Below the pieces are notes generated by a model. That model did no database searches. It saw nothing but the letters and a program-made list of their open reading frames with translations, and had not been told where the DNA came from. A DNA stretch of 64,000 nt from Silvibacterium bohemicum (lineage in GTDB: Bacteria > Acidobacteriota > Terriglobia > Terriglobales > Acidobacteriaceae), in contig NZ_LBHJ01000018.1 in NCBI RefSeq assembly GCF_001006305.1, positions 44,584 to 108,583 of the forward strand, in the 5' to 3' direction. Positions 42,458 through 52,343 of this stretch are shown here, piece after piece. The position numbers and the translations under genes were made by a program. Within the stretch, counting starts at the first letter, position 1. Every line of letters begins with the position of its first letter.

Positions 42458-43171
42458 ATGGCCGAATTGCCTTGGACCGAATTTAACGCATTCATGTTTC
42501 TCACTAGGAGCGGAATGGGACGAAGGATCATGCAATTAAGCGCCAAAGAGGCCTTTTTTGCTCAGGGAACCCTCGCGCAGTCCATCTTCTATCTTCACAA
42601 AGGCCGGGCGAAACTAACCGTCGTATCCCACAGCGGAAAAGAGGCGACCATCGCTCTGGTGTCTGCGGGAGATTTCTTCGGGGAAGAGTCGCTTCGAGAC
42701 GTTGACGGTCAGCGAACGGTCACGGCTACAGCCATTACGCGATGCACAGCGCTTCAAATAGACCGAGAGGAGATGATTCAAGCTTTGCATCGGGAACATG
42801 CTCTCTCCGATGTGTTCGTCAAATTTATGCTGACACGCGCGATGCGCGTCCAGGCCGACCTCGTGGATCAGCTGTTCAACTCGAGTGAAAAGCGGCTGGC
42901 GAGAACTCTTTTGCTGATGGCGCGATATGGGATGGAAGGTCCGCCCGAAGCCCTCATCCCGCCAATCACACAGGAAACCCTGGCAAATATGATCGGCACT
43001 ACTCGCTCCCGGGTGAACTTCTTCATGAATCGCTTCCGCAAGCTTGGGCTCATTGAATATAAGGGGCGCATCCGGGTTCACGAAGAGTTGGTCAATGTGA
43101 TCCTAAATGAGGATCTGGAACCGCTCACGGAAAGATCCTCCATATCAATCCCATACTATGGATTGAATTAG
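42458..43171 (+). CDS. Crp/Fnr-family transcriptional regulator
   Basis: 237 residues, start with AAAGGAG upstream. The N-terminal effector domain (LSAKEAFFAQGTLAQSIFYLHKGRAKLTVVSHSGKEATIALVSAGDFFGEESL) and C-terminal HTH (ITQETLANMIGTTRSRVNFFMNRFRKLGLIEYKGRIRVHEELVNVIL) are almost the same as those of the gene at 63093, far closer than to the gene at 41426. Lacks the Fnr Cys ligands. Directly precedes the GGDEF-EAL gene, in the same orientation. Confidence 0.9.
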   Translation: MAELPWTEFNAFMFLTRSGMGRRIMQLSAKEAFFAQGTLAQSIFYLHKGRAKLTVVSHSGKEATIALVSAGDFFGEESLRDVDGQRTVTATAITRCTALQIDREEMIQALHREHALSDVFVKFMLTRAMRVQADLVDQLFNSSEKRLARTLLLMARYGMEGPPEALIPPITQETLANMIGTTRSRVNFFMNRFRKLGLIEYKGRIRVHEELVNVILNEDLEPLTERSSISIPYYGLN

Positions 43172-43364
43172 TGAGTGCCAAGCTCGCGCAACTTATTCGT
43201 AAACAAGACTGTAATGATAGTTAGCGAGACAGCACGGCCATCGTGAATAATAAGTATCTCTGATCCGCCGATCTCCGGGCGTTCGCCGCCAAGCCATCGT
43301 TCGAATTTAGATATGAGTCAAGAAACAGCAACCGCCTTAATGCGCTCAAAGGGAGCTATACAAC

Positions 43365-45515
43365 TTGACGGCGAGAGAAGAGCCTTTGAAAATACTCTAC
43401 ATCGGGACCGATCCGAACTCTATTGAGAAGATTCGATGCGCACTTCAGGCGCCAAGAGCTAGCAACTTCGAATTGATCAAAGCATCCACCCTGTTGGAAG
43501 GTATTGAGCGGGTGAGCAAAGAAAAAACTGCGGTCGTCTTGCTTCAGTTTGACCTGCAAGGCAACCTGGGGGTCGATTCACTCGAAACGTTTTGCAGCAC
43601 TGCGCCGGGGATTCCCGTATTGATCTTGGTAAAAGACGGTCAGGAGGCTTTCGCTGCCGAGGCTTTAGAACGCGGAGCCAGGGACTACCTTTTACCGCAC
43701 CATCTCGATAGCTACTCTTTGCCGCGTGCGCTAACCTATGTAGCCAAGTGCGAGAGAGTAGCAGATGAGCTGATCGCCGAAAAAGATCGCGCTCTGGCTA
43801 CGCTCAACTCGATCGGGGACGCCGTTCTCTGCACCGATAACTCGGGACGGGTCACATATCTCAATACTGTTGCAGAAGGCTTGCTCGGCTGGCGACGTGA
43901 AGACGCCATCGGTTTAGAACTGAGTCAGGTCTTCCACATTGTCGACGGTGTCACCCGAAAGCCTTCTCCCGACCCGATGAAGTTGGCAATACAGGAAGAT
44001 AAGACAGTGGGCTTAAGCGCCGATTGCGTTCTTGTCCGGCAAGATGGATGCGAATTCGCGATTGCAGATTCTACAGCGCCGATCCATGATCAAAGCGGTC
44101 AATGTGTTGGTGCCGTAATGGTTTTTCATGATGTCACCGCCGCGCGAGCAACTGCGCTTCAGATAAGCTACGCGGCACAACATGACATCGTGACCGATCT
44201 TCCGAACCGTCTGTTGCTCAACGATCGCATATCTCAGGGAATTAGCTTGGCCCGGCGGCAGAATAGGCCAATCGCCGTGATGTTTCTAGATCTGGATCAC
44301 TTCAAATACATCAATGACGCTCTAGGGCATGGTGTGGGAGATAAGCTTCTTCAGTCGGTCGCGAAGCGACTGGTAGCTAACCTGCGTAGCTCTGACACGG
44401 TGAGCCGCCAGGGTGGGGATGAATTCGTGATTCTTCTTCCCGACATCGTCCATTCCGCAGATGCCGCGGCAAGTGCAAAAAACCTTCTTCATTCCCTTCG
44501 AGAGCCTCATGACATTGGCGAGCAGAGCCTTGTCATTGACGGAAGCATTGGGATAAGCATTTACCCGACGGATGGTCTGGATGCAGAAACACTGATCCAG
44601 AATGCGGACACCGCGATGTATCACGTTAAAACTGAAGGACGCAACGACTGTCAGTTCTTCAAAGAATCGATGAATATGAAGGTTGTAGAGCGACAGGCTC
44701 TTGAGGCAGGAATACGTCGCGGGCTCGAACGAAAGGAGTTTTTCCTGCACTATCAGCCGATGGTCTGTCTCTCCACAAGGGAGATTACAGGAGTCGAGGC
44801 GTTGATACGCTGGGAGTCTCCCGAACGAGGACTTGTTCCGCCGTCCGAGTTTATACCTGTCGCCGAGGATTCCGGCCTCATCGTTCAGATGGGCAGATGG
44901 GTGCTCCACTCTGCTTGCGAGCAAGCTCGGGCATGGCAGGACGCGGGGCTTCCCCCGGTGCCAATTTCGGTGAACGTATCGGCTCTTGAGTTTCGGCATC
45001 TGGGTTTTATTGACGGCGTCCAGGCTGCACTCTCTGAGACGGGTCTTGCTGCGCGATATCTTGTCCTGGAGCTTACCGAAGGCGTCCTGATGGAAGATGT
45101 CGAATCGACCGTATCCTTGCTGGCGCAATTGAAGAGCCTGGGGGTGCATCTGGCGGTGGATGACTTCGGCACTGGATTCTCGAGCCTAAGCTATCTTCGG
45201 CAGTTTCCGATAGACGTCCTGAAGATCGATATCTCTTTCGTCCGCGAGATCGGTCCCGTTCAGACAGACTCCGCCATACTGAGCGCCATCATCAATATGG
45301 GGAACAGCCTCAAATATCGCGTCATTGCGGAGGGCATCGAAATAGATAAGCAGAGAGCATATCTTCTAGACAAGCAATGCGCGGAGGGGCAAGGATACTT
45401 GTTCAGCCCCCCTCTTCCCGCGCCTCAACTGGTCGACCTATTTCTGAGCGAGCCTTTGGGACAACGGAGCCGGAAAATGGCTGGAAGTGGGAACAGCCCC
45501 CGGTATGACTCCTAA
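43365..45515 (+). CDS. Receiver-PAS-GGDEF-EAL protein (c-di-GMP metabolism)
   Basis: 716 residues. Residues 8-125 are a CheY-like domain whose phospho-acceptor position appears to be Gln (VVLLQFDLQ), so likely not phosphorylated; then a PAS domain (about 145-260, IGDAVLCTDNSGRVTYLNTVAEGLLGW). GGDEF follows with an intact motif (RQGGDEFVILL near 348) and then EAL with GVEALIRW (about 478-485), ELTEGVLM and DDFGTGFSSLSYL. It can probably make and/or break c-di-GMP; intact both motifs. The start is TTG 43365 with an AAGGGAGC ribosome site. Confidence 0.92.
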   Translation: MTAREEPLKILYIGTDPNSIEKIRCALQAPRASNFELIKASTLLEGIERVSKEKTAVVLLQFDLQGNLGVDSLETFCSTAPGIPVLILVKDGQEAFAAEALERGARDYLLPHHLDSYSLPRALTYVAKCERVADELIAEKDRALATLNSIGDAVLCTDNSGRVTYLNTVAEGLLGWRREDAIGLELSQVFHIVDGVTRKPSPDPMKLAIQEDKTVGLSADCVLVRQDGCEFAIADSTAPIHDQSGQCVGAVMVFHDVTAARATALQISYAAQHDIVTDLPNRLLLNDRISQGISLARRQNRPIAVMFLDLDHFKYINDALGHGVGDKLLQSVAKRLVANLRSSDTVSRQGGDEFVILLPDIVHSADAAASAKNLLHSLREPHDIGEQSLVIDGSIGISIYPTDGLDAETLIQNADTAMYHVKTEGRNDCQFFKESMNMKVVERQALEAGIRRGLERKEFFLHYQPMVCLSTREITGVEALIRWESPERGLVPPSEFIPVAEDSGLIVQMGRWVLHSACEQARAWQDAGLPPVPISVNVSALEFRHLGFIDGVQAALSETGLAARYLVLELTEGVLMEDVESTVSLLAQLKSLGVHLAVDDFGTGFSSLSYLRQFPIDVLKIDISFVREIGPVQTDSAILSAIINMGNSLKYRVIAEGIEIDKQRAYLLDKQCAEGQGYLFSPPLPAPQLVDLFLSEPLGQRSRKMAGSGNSPRYDS

Positions 45516-46283
45516 ATAATTCCGGCTACGCATGCGTGCATTCCATCTCTCTTGCTTATGCTGTCATGACTCGCGGCAGGTAGCTATATCGCCACTCTCG
45601 ACCGGTAAGTGGAGTGATGCATGCATGATCGAATGCAAAAAAAAACAGCGGGAAAGCGAACTTCGGGAAAAATATGAATTCGCCTCCATATGTCCAATAT
45701 TGCTCAGACGAGTAATTCAGGTTTCACTAATCTGAAACGCGTAGGTAGGTAGATGGCGGCTCCGGCGTCCGCCTCGTCACCTGCCTACCCTTTTAAGTCG
45801 ATATGTTCCCGGCAAGCGATGGCTCTCTTTCTCTCCGCGGGGCCGCGTCGCAAAGAGCCCACGCATTTCTTTCGCCCTACCAGAAGATTCTCCTTATACA
45901 CACCTGGGATTTCAGCAGAGCCCCTTATACACACCTGGGATTTCAGCAGAGCCCGAAGTTCGCCTCGACTGAGTCTCCATCTGCTTACCCATGGGCAAAG
46001 TGGATTTATTACTTCTCTGTCGATAAATGAGATCTAGTGATAGAGGTGAGGCTAGCTTGGGCATTACTTAGAATTGCGCCATCACTCTTGAAAGAATAAT
46101 CATCAAGATATCGTAAAAACAGGAAATCATTTCCCAGCATCGGGATCTTGTGTGCACTTTTGCTCAGTCTAGTAATCGATTGGTTGCTAATTATTACAAG
46201 GTTGATTCCGATGCTCCGCGCGTCCGCCCAGGAAAAGCGACGGTTATACGTAATGTCACTAACGTTCCACGAGAGGACGCAAA
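45516..46283. other. Intergenic region with a 31-bp tandem duplication
   Basis: No gene supported in about 770 bases. A 31-base unit is present twice in exact tandem (45892-45922 and 45923-45953, beginning CCTTATACACACCTGGG). The promoter of the Big_5/DUF3494 gene should lie just before 46284. A recent slippage or duplication event; function unknown. Confidence 0.5.
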
Positions 46284-48815
46284 ATGCGTAGACCTAGATT
46301 CGGAGTTACAAGCTACCTTGCTGCAGTGCTGGTTGTGCTTTTCACCGGGTGCGGGCAGGAGACAGCGAATATCCCGGACACGACTCCGCCGGTTGTGGTG
46401 TCGACTACCCCAACTGCCGGCGCGACAAATGTAGCCTTAGCTCCCACAATTAGCGCGACTTTCAGCAAAGCTATGACCGCGAGCACAATGAACGCGGCGT
46501 CATTTACGTTGACGGGGCCGGACGGAGCTGCAGTCGTCGGAACGGTCACCTACACAACGACCGGTTCTGTCGCGACGTTTACACCGAGCGCCGATCTCGC
46601 ATACGGAACTCTTTACACGGCCACAATCACGACGGGAGTCACGGATACGGCCAGTCCAGCGAACGCACTGGCAGCAAATTATGTGTGGACCTTCACAACT
46701 GGGGTGGCGCCCGTACCCCCGACAGTGATCTCGACCATTCCATTGAATGGGACCACAGGCGTGCCGCCGGGCCAGATCCTCAACGCAACCTTCAGCGAGG
46801 CAATGAACTGCGCTACACTCACAGCCTCTGCAACAACCTTTACATTGACGGGACCGGCAGGAGTATCTGTAGATGGTACGGTTAGCTGCACGGGCAGCGT
46901 CGCGACGTTCACCCCGACAGCCGTGCTCGCAGTCAACACCTTGTATACGGCTACGATCACGACCGCAGCCCAAAGTGCGGCGGGCGCGGCACTGGCTGCC
47001 AATTATGTGTGGAGCTTCAGAACCGGTTCGGCGTCTGCTCCACCAGCGGTGACCTTCACCACGCCTGTGAATGGAGCTACAGGTGTCCCCATCAACGATA
47101 CCGTCACCGCGACCTTCAACGTAGCAATGAACCCTGCCACGATCAGCGCGACGACGTTTACGTTGACCGGACCCGGCGGCGCGCCAGTGGCCGGAACAGT
47201 TACGTACGTGCCGGCTGGCTCGGTCGCAACGTTTACCCCGACCGCCAATCTCGCGCTAAACACCGTCTACACGGCAACCATCACCACCGGAGCCGACGAT
47301 CTGGCGGGCGCGGCGTTAGCCGCCAATTACGTTTGGACATTCACCACCGGAGCGGCCGCAGATACTACCCCACCCACGGTGATCGCAACAATTCCAACGA
47401 ACGGCGCCGTGGCTGTGCCCATCAATCAAGCAATCACCGCCACCTTCAGCGAGGCGATCAATCCCACAACGGTCAACGCGACTACCTTTACACTTCAGGC
47501 GCCCGGCGGAGCTGCCGTCGCCGGCCTGGTGTCTTATGCCGCGATCGGAGATACAGCCACATTCACGCCATCGGCCAATTTAGCGCCGAACACCCTTTAT
47601 ACGGCCACAATCACTACAGGCGTTACTGACTTAGCAGGCAATGCACTGGCCGCAAACTACATCTGGACATTTACTACCGGGGCGACCGTAGATACTACCG
47701 CCCCGGAGATAGTGTCGACGGTTTCGGCAAACGCAGCCATAAACGTACCCCTCAACCAGACAGTAAGTGCAACCTTCACCGAAGCGATGGACCCGCTGAC
47801 GATCACGACGGCGACCTTCGGGTTGACTGGTCCCGGCGGAACTCCTGTCGCCGGTACAGTGACTTATAACCCCGTCACATTCATCGCCACTTTCACTCCG
47901 ACTGCAGCTTTCACTGCTGGCACAGCCTACACCGCAACAGTCACAGCCGGGGCAACCGATCTGTCCGGCAACGCGTTAGGCACTACCGGCGCACCCAATC
48001 CGTGGAGCTTTACGACGGGGACTGCAGTGATTCCGCCAGCCGTCGATCTAGGAACAGCGGCTCTCTTCGGCGGTTTTGGCGGCGCGGCCGGGATGACGAA
48101 CCAGGGAATTTCAACGGTGATCAATGGAGACATTGGGACGACCGGCGTTTCTACTCTAATCACCGGATTTCATGATAACGGCCCAGGATGTATCTACACG
48201 GAAACGCCACTTAACGTTGGGTTGGTGAACGGAGCGATCGATACCGCCCCTCCCCCGCCTACGGTCGCGTGTCCCACCGAGGGAACTGCCGTGACCGCCG
48301 CGATTGCAGCACAGGCCCAAGCCGATACGCTCACTGCCTACAACGCTCTCGTTGCCTTTCCGAACGGTCTCGACGTATCGACCTGCCCGGGCTGCGGGGG
48401 CGGCAACGCGGGCGAGCTAGGGAACCGGACTCTCGCGCCGGGCATCTATAAGTCCGCGTCAGGCAGCTTCGGCATCACGCAAGGCCCTCTTACGCTCGAC
48501 GCTCAGGGCGACCCCAATGCCTTCTGGGTGTTCCAGATGGCTACAACGCTGACGGTAGGCACGCCCACGGCTAATCAAAGCATCGTCTTGGTCAACGGTG
48601 CCCTGGCCAAAAACGTCTTCTGGCAGGTAGGCACGGCCGCGACGATCAACGGCATCCTCGGTGGCGGAACCGTGCAAGGAACCGTCATCGCCCAAGCAGG
48701 AGTTTCAGTATCAACGGCCGGTGTTGTTGCCATAACCACGATCAACGGCCGAATGCTGAGTCTGGTTGGACCGGTCACGGTCGTGAACACCGTAGTGAAT
48801 GTGCCTGCTCCATGA
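46284..48815 (+). CDS. Lipoprotein with five Big_5 Ig-like repeats and a DUF3494 (ice-binding-like) domain
   Basis: 843 residues. The signal ends in a lipobox (VVLFTGCGQ). Five SbsA-type Ig-like repeats of about 108 residues (residues 35-575) each begin with a xTxPTxGAxxVPxxxxxxATFxxAM pattern and end AANYVWTFTTG or similar. From about 590 the DUF3494 domain follows (LGTAALFGGFGGAAGMTNQGISTVINGDIGTTG..., ITQGPLTLDAQGDPNAFWVFQMATTLTV, ...NVFWQVGTAATINGILGGGTVQGTVIAQAGVSVSTAGVV), the fold of ice-binding proteins and adhesins. It is anchored to the cell surface, probably for adhesion. DUF3494 is also common in non-ice-binding surface proteins. Confidence 0.88.
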   Translation: MRRPRFGVTSYLAAVLVVLFTGCGQETANIPDTTPPVVVSTTPTAGATNVALAPTISATFSKAMTASTMNAASFTLTGPDGAAVVGTVTYTTTGSVATFTPSADLAYGTLYTATITTGVTDTASPANALAANYVWTFTTGVAPVPPTVISTIPLNGTTGVPPGQILNATFSEAMNCATLTASATTFTLTGPAGVSVDGTVSCTGSVATFTPTAVLAVNTLYTATITTAAQSAAGAALAANYVWSFRTGSASAPPAVTFTTPVNGATGVPINDTVTATFNVAMNPATISATTFTLTGPGGAPVAGTVTYVPAGSVATFTPTANLALNTVYTATITTGADDLAGAALAANYVWTFTTGAAADTTPPTVIATIPTNGAVAVPINQAITATFSEAINPTTVNATTFTLQAPGGAAVAGLVSYAAIGDTATFTPSANLAPNTLYTATITTGVTDLAGNALAANYIWTFTTGATVDTTAPEIVSTVSANAAINVPLNQTVSATFTEAMDPLTITTATFGLTGPGGTPVAGTVTYNPVTFIATFTPTAAFTAGTAYTATVTAGATDLSGNALGTTGAPNPWSFTTGTAVIPPAVDLGTAALFGGFGGAAGMTNQGISTVINGDIGTTGVSTLITGFHDNGPGCIYTETPLNVGLVNGAIDTAPPPPTVACPTEGTAVTAAIAAQAQADTLTAYNALVAFPNGLDVSTCPGCGGGNAGELGNRTLAPGIYKSASGSFGITQGPLTLDAQGDPNAFWVFQMATTLTVGTPTANQSIVLVNGALAKNVFWQVGTAATINGILGGGTVQGTVIAQAGVSVSTAGVVAITTINGRMLSLVGPVTVVNTVVNVPAP

Positions 48816-48910
48816 ACCCATGCCGGATCGGACACATAGGGCAATCCGAGTTCGTGCAAGAGAAAGCGGCGCTGGATCGTGATCGCGCGACGTGCAATTC
48901 AGGAGACAAA

Positions 48911-50818
48911 ATGAAATTAAGTGCACGGATGATTGCCACCCTTACAGTCGCTGTTTTACTCATGCCGGTAGCTTTTCTCAACGCGCAAGAGCTGGTAGGT
49001 CCGTTAGATGGGGCAGTTGTCGGGTCTGCAAACCTATTCCAGCCTCCTGCCAATCCCTTTGCGGGCGCCGCTCAATATCCTGGCGCTCCAAGACCGTCTG
49101 CCAGCTATATCGATACGCCGAGGATCGATTTGTTTGTGGGTTACTCGTACTTACGAGCCACACCGACCCTGGCGGACGGAAATCGCTTCGTGCATCTGAA
49201 TGGCGGAGAGACATCGATCGCGTTCAACCTGAATCGCTATCTCGGATTAGTTGCCGACTTTGCCGGTTACGACGACACTCAGCTGCGCCTCACGGGGCCT
49301 GGAGCGAATCCCAACCGTGTGGCCGACTCTGGCGGTTCGGCTTATCTCTACCTCTTCGGCCCGCGAATTTCCTTTCGAAACTACAGCAGGGTCACACCGT
49401 TTGTTCAGGCACTCTTCGGCGGAGTCTATGCCAGCGACGTAACTCTCTCCGGATGTACCGGTGCCGCCTGCACGCCGCTCCCCGCACAGAATGCATTTGC
49501 CCTGACCGCAGGAGGAGGACTCGACATAAGGGTATCTCGCCATGTATCGATCCGACCGGTACAGGCGGAATATCTCATGACACGATTCGCGGATACAGTC
49601 ACAAATGCGGGTGACATGCAAAATAACATACGCTTGTCGGCCGGATTGGTCTTCAGCTTCGGCGGAAATGCCCCGTTGCCGCCGCCTCCAAACCGCGCAC
49701 CGAGCGCCGTGTGTTCGACCGACAATAAGACGATCTACGCGGGGTCGGGGGACGTAGTCCTCGTCCGTGCGCAGGCAAACGATCCTGACAACGATCACCT
49801 AAGCTACGCCTGGACGGCGAATGGCGGCACGCTCGATGGCACCGGGCCTGAAGCCCGATGGAATTCGTCAGGTACAGTGCCGGGAACCTACACGATCCAT
49901 CTCCTAGTAGACGATGGCAAGGGCGGCACTGGCGATTGCTCGGCGGATGTGGAAGTCGCGCCACGGCCAAATCGAGCGCCAGTGATCAGCTGCATCGCTG
50001 ATCGAGATTCGGTCAATGCGAGCGAGGTCGTCTTGATCACGGCTACGGCGAGCGACGCGGATAATGATTCACTGACATTCTCCTGGAGTGCAAGCAGCGG
50101 GAAAATCGTGGGCTCCGGATCCTCTGTGAAGCTGGACACCACTGGATTAGCCAGCGGCAGATACACCGTTACGGGAAGCGTAAGCGACGGACGGGGCGGA
50201 ACCGCAGACTGCTCTGTCAACATAGACATACAGAGTCCTACAGCGCTGGAGTTGAGGCTTGCTTTACACAGCATTTACTTCCCGACAGCGAAGCCCACAG
50301 TGAAAAATCCAACCGAGGGCCTTCTCGCAAGTCAGAAACAAATTCTCGTCTCATTGGCCAGCGATTTCGGTCAATATCTCCAGAGCAAGCCGGATGCTCA
50401 CCTGATCCTCGAGGGCCATGCCGATCCGCGAGCTTCTGCGGAGTACAATCAGGCGCTATCTGAGCGCCGGGTTGAGAGTACGAAACGATTTCTCATTGAT
50501 CAAGGCGTCCCATCGGGAAACATCGAGACGAAAGCTTTCGGCGATCAACACAATCTGACCGATTCGGAGGTGAGGGATGCGATTGAGCGTAACGACGACC
50601 TGACCCCGGCGGAGCGGCAGAAGATGCTCGACAATATGACTACCATTATCCTGGCCAGCAATCGACGGGTTGACGTTAGTCTAAGCACTACCGGCCAGCG
50701 CTCCATCCGTAAATATCCGTTTAACGCCGCGGATGCAGTCACGTTGCTCAACCAAGACGGTACCTCGCGAGCGAAACGAACAACAGTAAAGCAAAAGGTC
50801 ACTCCGGCGACCGAGTAA
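48911..50818 (+). CDS. OmpA-family outer-membrane protein with Ig-like repeats
   Basis: About 635 residues. ATG 48911 follows AGGAG and opens a signal peptide (LTVAVLLMPVAFLNAQ). An N-terminal beta-barrel-like part (FVGYSYLRATPTLADGNRFVHLNGGETSIAFNLNRYLGLVADFAGY) is followed by two PKD/Ig-like repeats (SVxxGSGDVVLVRAQANDPDNDHLSYAWTANGG and VNASEVVLITATASDADNDSLTFSW) and a C-terminal OmpA peptidoglycan-binding domain (LILEGHADPRASAEYNQALSERRVESTKRFLIDQG). Tethers outer membrane to the cell wall; encoded with the surface lipoprotein just upstream. Confidence 0.88.
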   Translation: MKLSARMIATLTVAVLLMPVAFLNAQELVGPLDGAVVGSANLFQPPANPFAGAAQYPGAPRPSASYIDTPRIDLFVGYSYLRATPTLADGNRFVHLNGGETSIAFNLNRYLGLVADFAGYDDTQLRLTGPGANPNRVADSGGSAYLYLFGPRISFRNYSRVTPFVQALFGGVYASDVTLSGCTGAACTPLPAQNAFALTAGGGLDIRVSRHVSIRPVQAEYLMTRFADTVTNAGDMQNNIRLSAGLVFSFGGNAPLPPPPNRAPSAVCSTDNKTIYAGSGDVVLVRAQANDPDNDHLSYAWTANGGTLDGTGPEARWNSSGTVPGTYTIHLLVDDGKGGTGDCSADVEVAPRPNRAPVISCIADRDSVNASEVVLITATASDADNDSLTFSWSASSGKIVGSGSSVKLDTTGLASGRYTVTGSVSDGRGGTADCSVNIDIQSPTALELRLALHSIYFPTAKPTVKNPTEGLLASQKQILVSLASDFGQYLQSKPDAHLILEGHADPRASAEYNQALSERRVESTKRFLIDQGVPSGNIETKAFGDQHNLTDSEVRDAIERNDDLTPAERQKMLDNMTTIILASNRRVDVSLSTTGQRSIRKYPFNAADAVTLLNQDGTSRAKRTTVKQKVTPATE

Positions 50819-51077
50819 GCGTGCGCTCCTTGAGAAGATAGAAGAGGCTTCCAGAAGTCATACGAAATGATGCGAGCTTCCTCCCCCTTGTCGCCAGGCG
50901 GACTAATAGCTTTTGGCCTATATTGTCGAATTCACTGCGAAGCGGAGGATAGCTGGAAGACGCGGAGTGGTGAGAAGAACTTGCAAATGAACGGATATGC
51001 GCTGCGGGATCTTCTTCGAGCCAGGATCGTAATCTCGGAGAAATGCACCAACAGCTGACACCTTGAAGGAGTCACAA

Positions 51078-51605
51078 ATGCAGTTAACCACACGTCTACT
51101 TTGCATCGGAATATTGCTTGCGCCGCTGGCCCGGGCGCCTACCGCTAGCTCTCAGGTCGTCATTCGCATAGGCACGCCGCCTATCTGCTCCTACGGTTAC
51201 TATGACTATGCGCCTTACGCCTGTGCCCCTGTGGGCTTCTATGGGCCGGGATATTTCTATAACGGCGTATTCCTAGGCATGGGCCCTTGGGCAGGATGGG
51301 GCTATAGCCACGGCTGGGGCGGCCATCGTTTTACCGACGGTGGCGGAGGACGATATACAGGACGGGGTGGTTACGCGGCGAATCAAGTACGCGTCAATCA
51401 TCCGTCGTCCGCGGCACGCGCCGGCAATGGAAGACCGTCGAATGCGCGACCGACACAGAGTCCGTCCCGTGATGCCGGACCGCATGGCGCCACATCCCAT
51501 GGCGCTTCTCGTGCGCCAACCGCGCACAGCCAAGGAGCACATAGTGCCTCTCGGGGGACAGAAGCGCATGGCGGAGGTGCTCACGGTGACGGAGCACACA
51601 AGTAA
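51078..51605 (+). CDS. Small secreted Gly/His/Ser-rich protein
   Basis: About 175 residues. ATG 51078 follows a GAAGGAG ribosome site. Signal peptide (TTRLLCIGILLAPLARAPTASSQ), then a Tyr/Gly/Pro-rich part (YGYYDYAPYACAPVGFYGPGYFYNGVFLGMGPWAGWGYSHGWGGHRF) with a YXH-type exported-protein flavour, and a low-complexity His/Ser/Ala/Gly tail (AHSQGAHSASRGTEAHGGGAHGDGAHK). Probably a cell-surface or extracellular protein; no named family. A strong terminator follows. Confidence 0.75.
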   Translation: MQLTTRLLCIGILLAPLARAPTASSQVVIRIGTPPICSYGYYDYAPYACAPVGFYGPGYFYNGVFLGMGPWAGWGYSHGWGGHRFTDGGGGRYTGRGGYAANQVRVNHPSSAARAGNGRPSNARPTQSPSRDAGPHGATSHGASRAPTAHSQGAHSASRGTEAHGGGAHGDGAHK

Positions 51606-51649
51606 CCGTCACTTGTATTCGGAAGGAGTAGCTGCGGTACAAATGGAGA

Positions 51650-51681
51650 CGACACAGCATAAGGCTGTGTCGCTTTCTGTT
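51650..51681 (+). terminator. Rho-independent terminator
   Basis: CGACACAGC (51650-51658), loop ATAAG, GCTGTGTCG (51664-51672), a perfect 9-bp stem followed by CTTTCTGTT. Located 45 bases after the stop of the secreted Gly/His-rich gene. Confidence 0.75.
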
Positions 51682-52082
51682 GGATAACCTAAAGACTATC
51701 GTCCTCGATGCGATTGACAATGCCATTCAGGCAGTAATTCCCATCCAGCAAGCGACACGTCAACGGGCCCTGAATATGTGCCGTACTGAACAGACTAAGG
51801 AATGTGGAATAGCCCACCATGGCAATCAGTACTAACGGCAGTTTGTAGGCAGGGTGAGCGGGACACCTATAAAGCGGTCATCACTCCGATATATCGTGAG
51901 AGTCTCAGCCGGTCTTCTCTCTCAACTTGCCTACTATTTTCCATCTTGCGTAACGCGTCCGTTTCTGACGTTGGCGCTTGCTCAATGAGCATGTCTCTTT
52001 GGGCCATCGCGTGGAGTTTTTGGGTTCTCCTCAGCCCGCGGGCAGGAGGGGCGGGACTTCAATTGTGGAAACACTGGTCGTT
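51682..52082. other. Intergenic stretch with no gene seen
   Basis: About 400 bases between the terminator and the end of the small minus-strand gene. Reading frames are short and show no family features. Confidence 0.4.
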
Positions 52083-52343
52083 CTATAGAAGATGATCGCT
52101 TGTTACAGCTCTTTCGGAAATCTCAGGCTTTGGCCAGCGTAGCTCGTCGAGCATGTATCGCACAACCGTGATCCGGTTCCTATAGTTATCGTGTAAGGAT
52201 CGCAAGTGATCTTCTTTTATGGAACGAAAGTGAACATCTGAAGTCTGATATTTATTAATGATAATTTCCTTCTCGACATTCTCGAGATCTCTGCCTAGTT
52301 CATCGATAAACTTCTGCAACAGTTCGATGGTAGGATTTTCCAT
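52083..52343 (-). CDS. Small protein of unknown function
   Basis: 86 residues from ATG 52343, which has AGAGGA upstream. Predominantly helical and charged (MENPTIELLQKFIDELGRDLENVEKEIIINKYQTSDVHFRSIKEDHLRSLHDNYRNRITVVRYMLDELRW), consistent with a coiled-coil or small regulatory protein. No family recognised. A longer reading frame upstream is unlikely to be translated. Confidence 0.55.
   Translation of the reverse strand: MENPTIELLQKFIDELGRDLENVEKEIIINKYQTSDVHFRSIKEDHLRSLHDNYRNRITVVRYMLDELRWPKPEISERAVTSDHLL

Noticed and set aside
47300..47330. Copy of the GGCGTTAGCC hairpin sequence within the Big_5 gene
   Set aside because: It lies in coding sequence for an Ala-rich segment and lacks the extended stem; coincidence.
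46400..48000. Repeated DNA that could look like a tandem array or CRISPR
   Set aside because: The repeat is in coding sequence with a ~108-codon period and encodes five Big_5 Ig-like domains.
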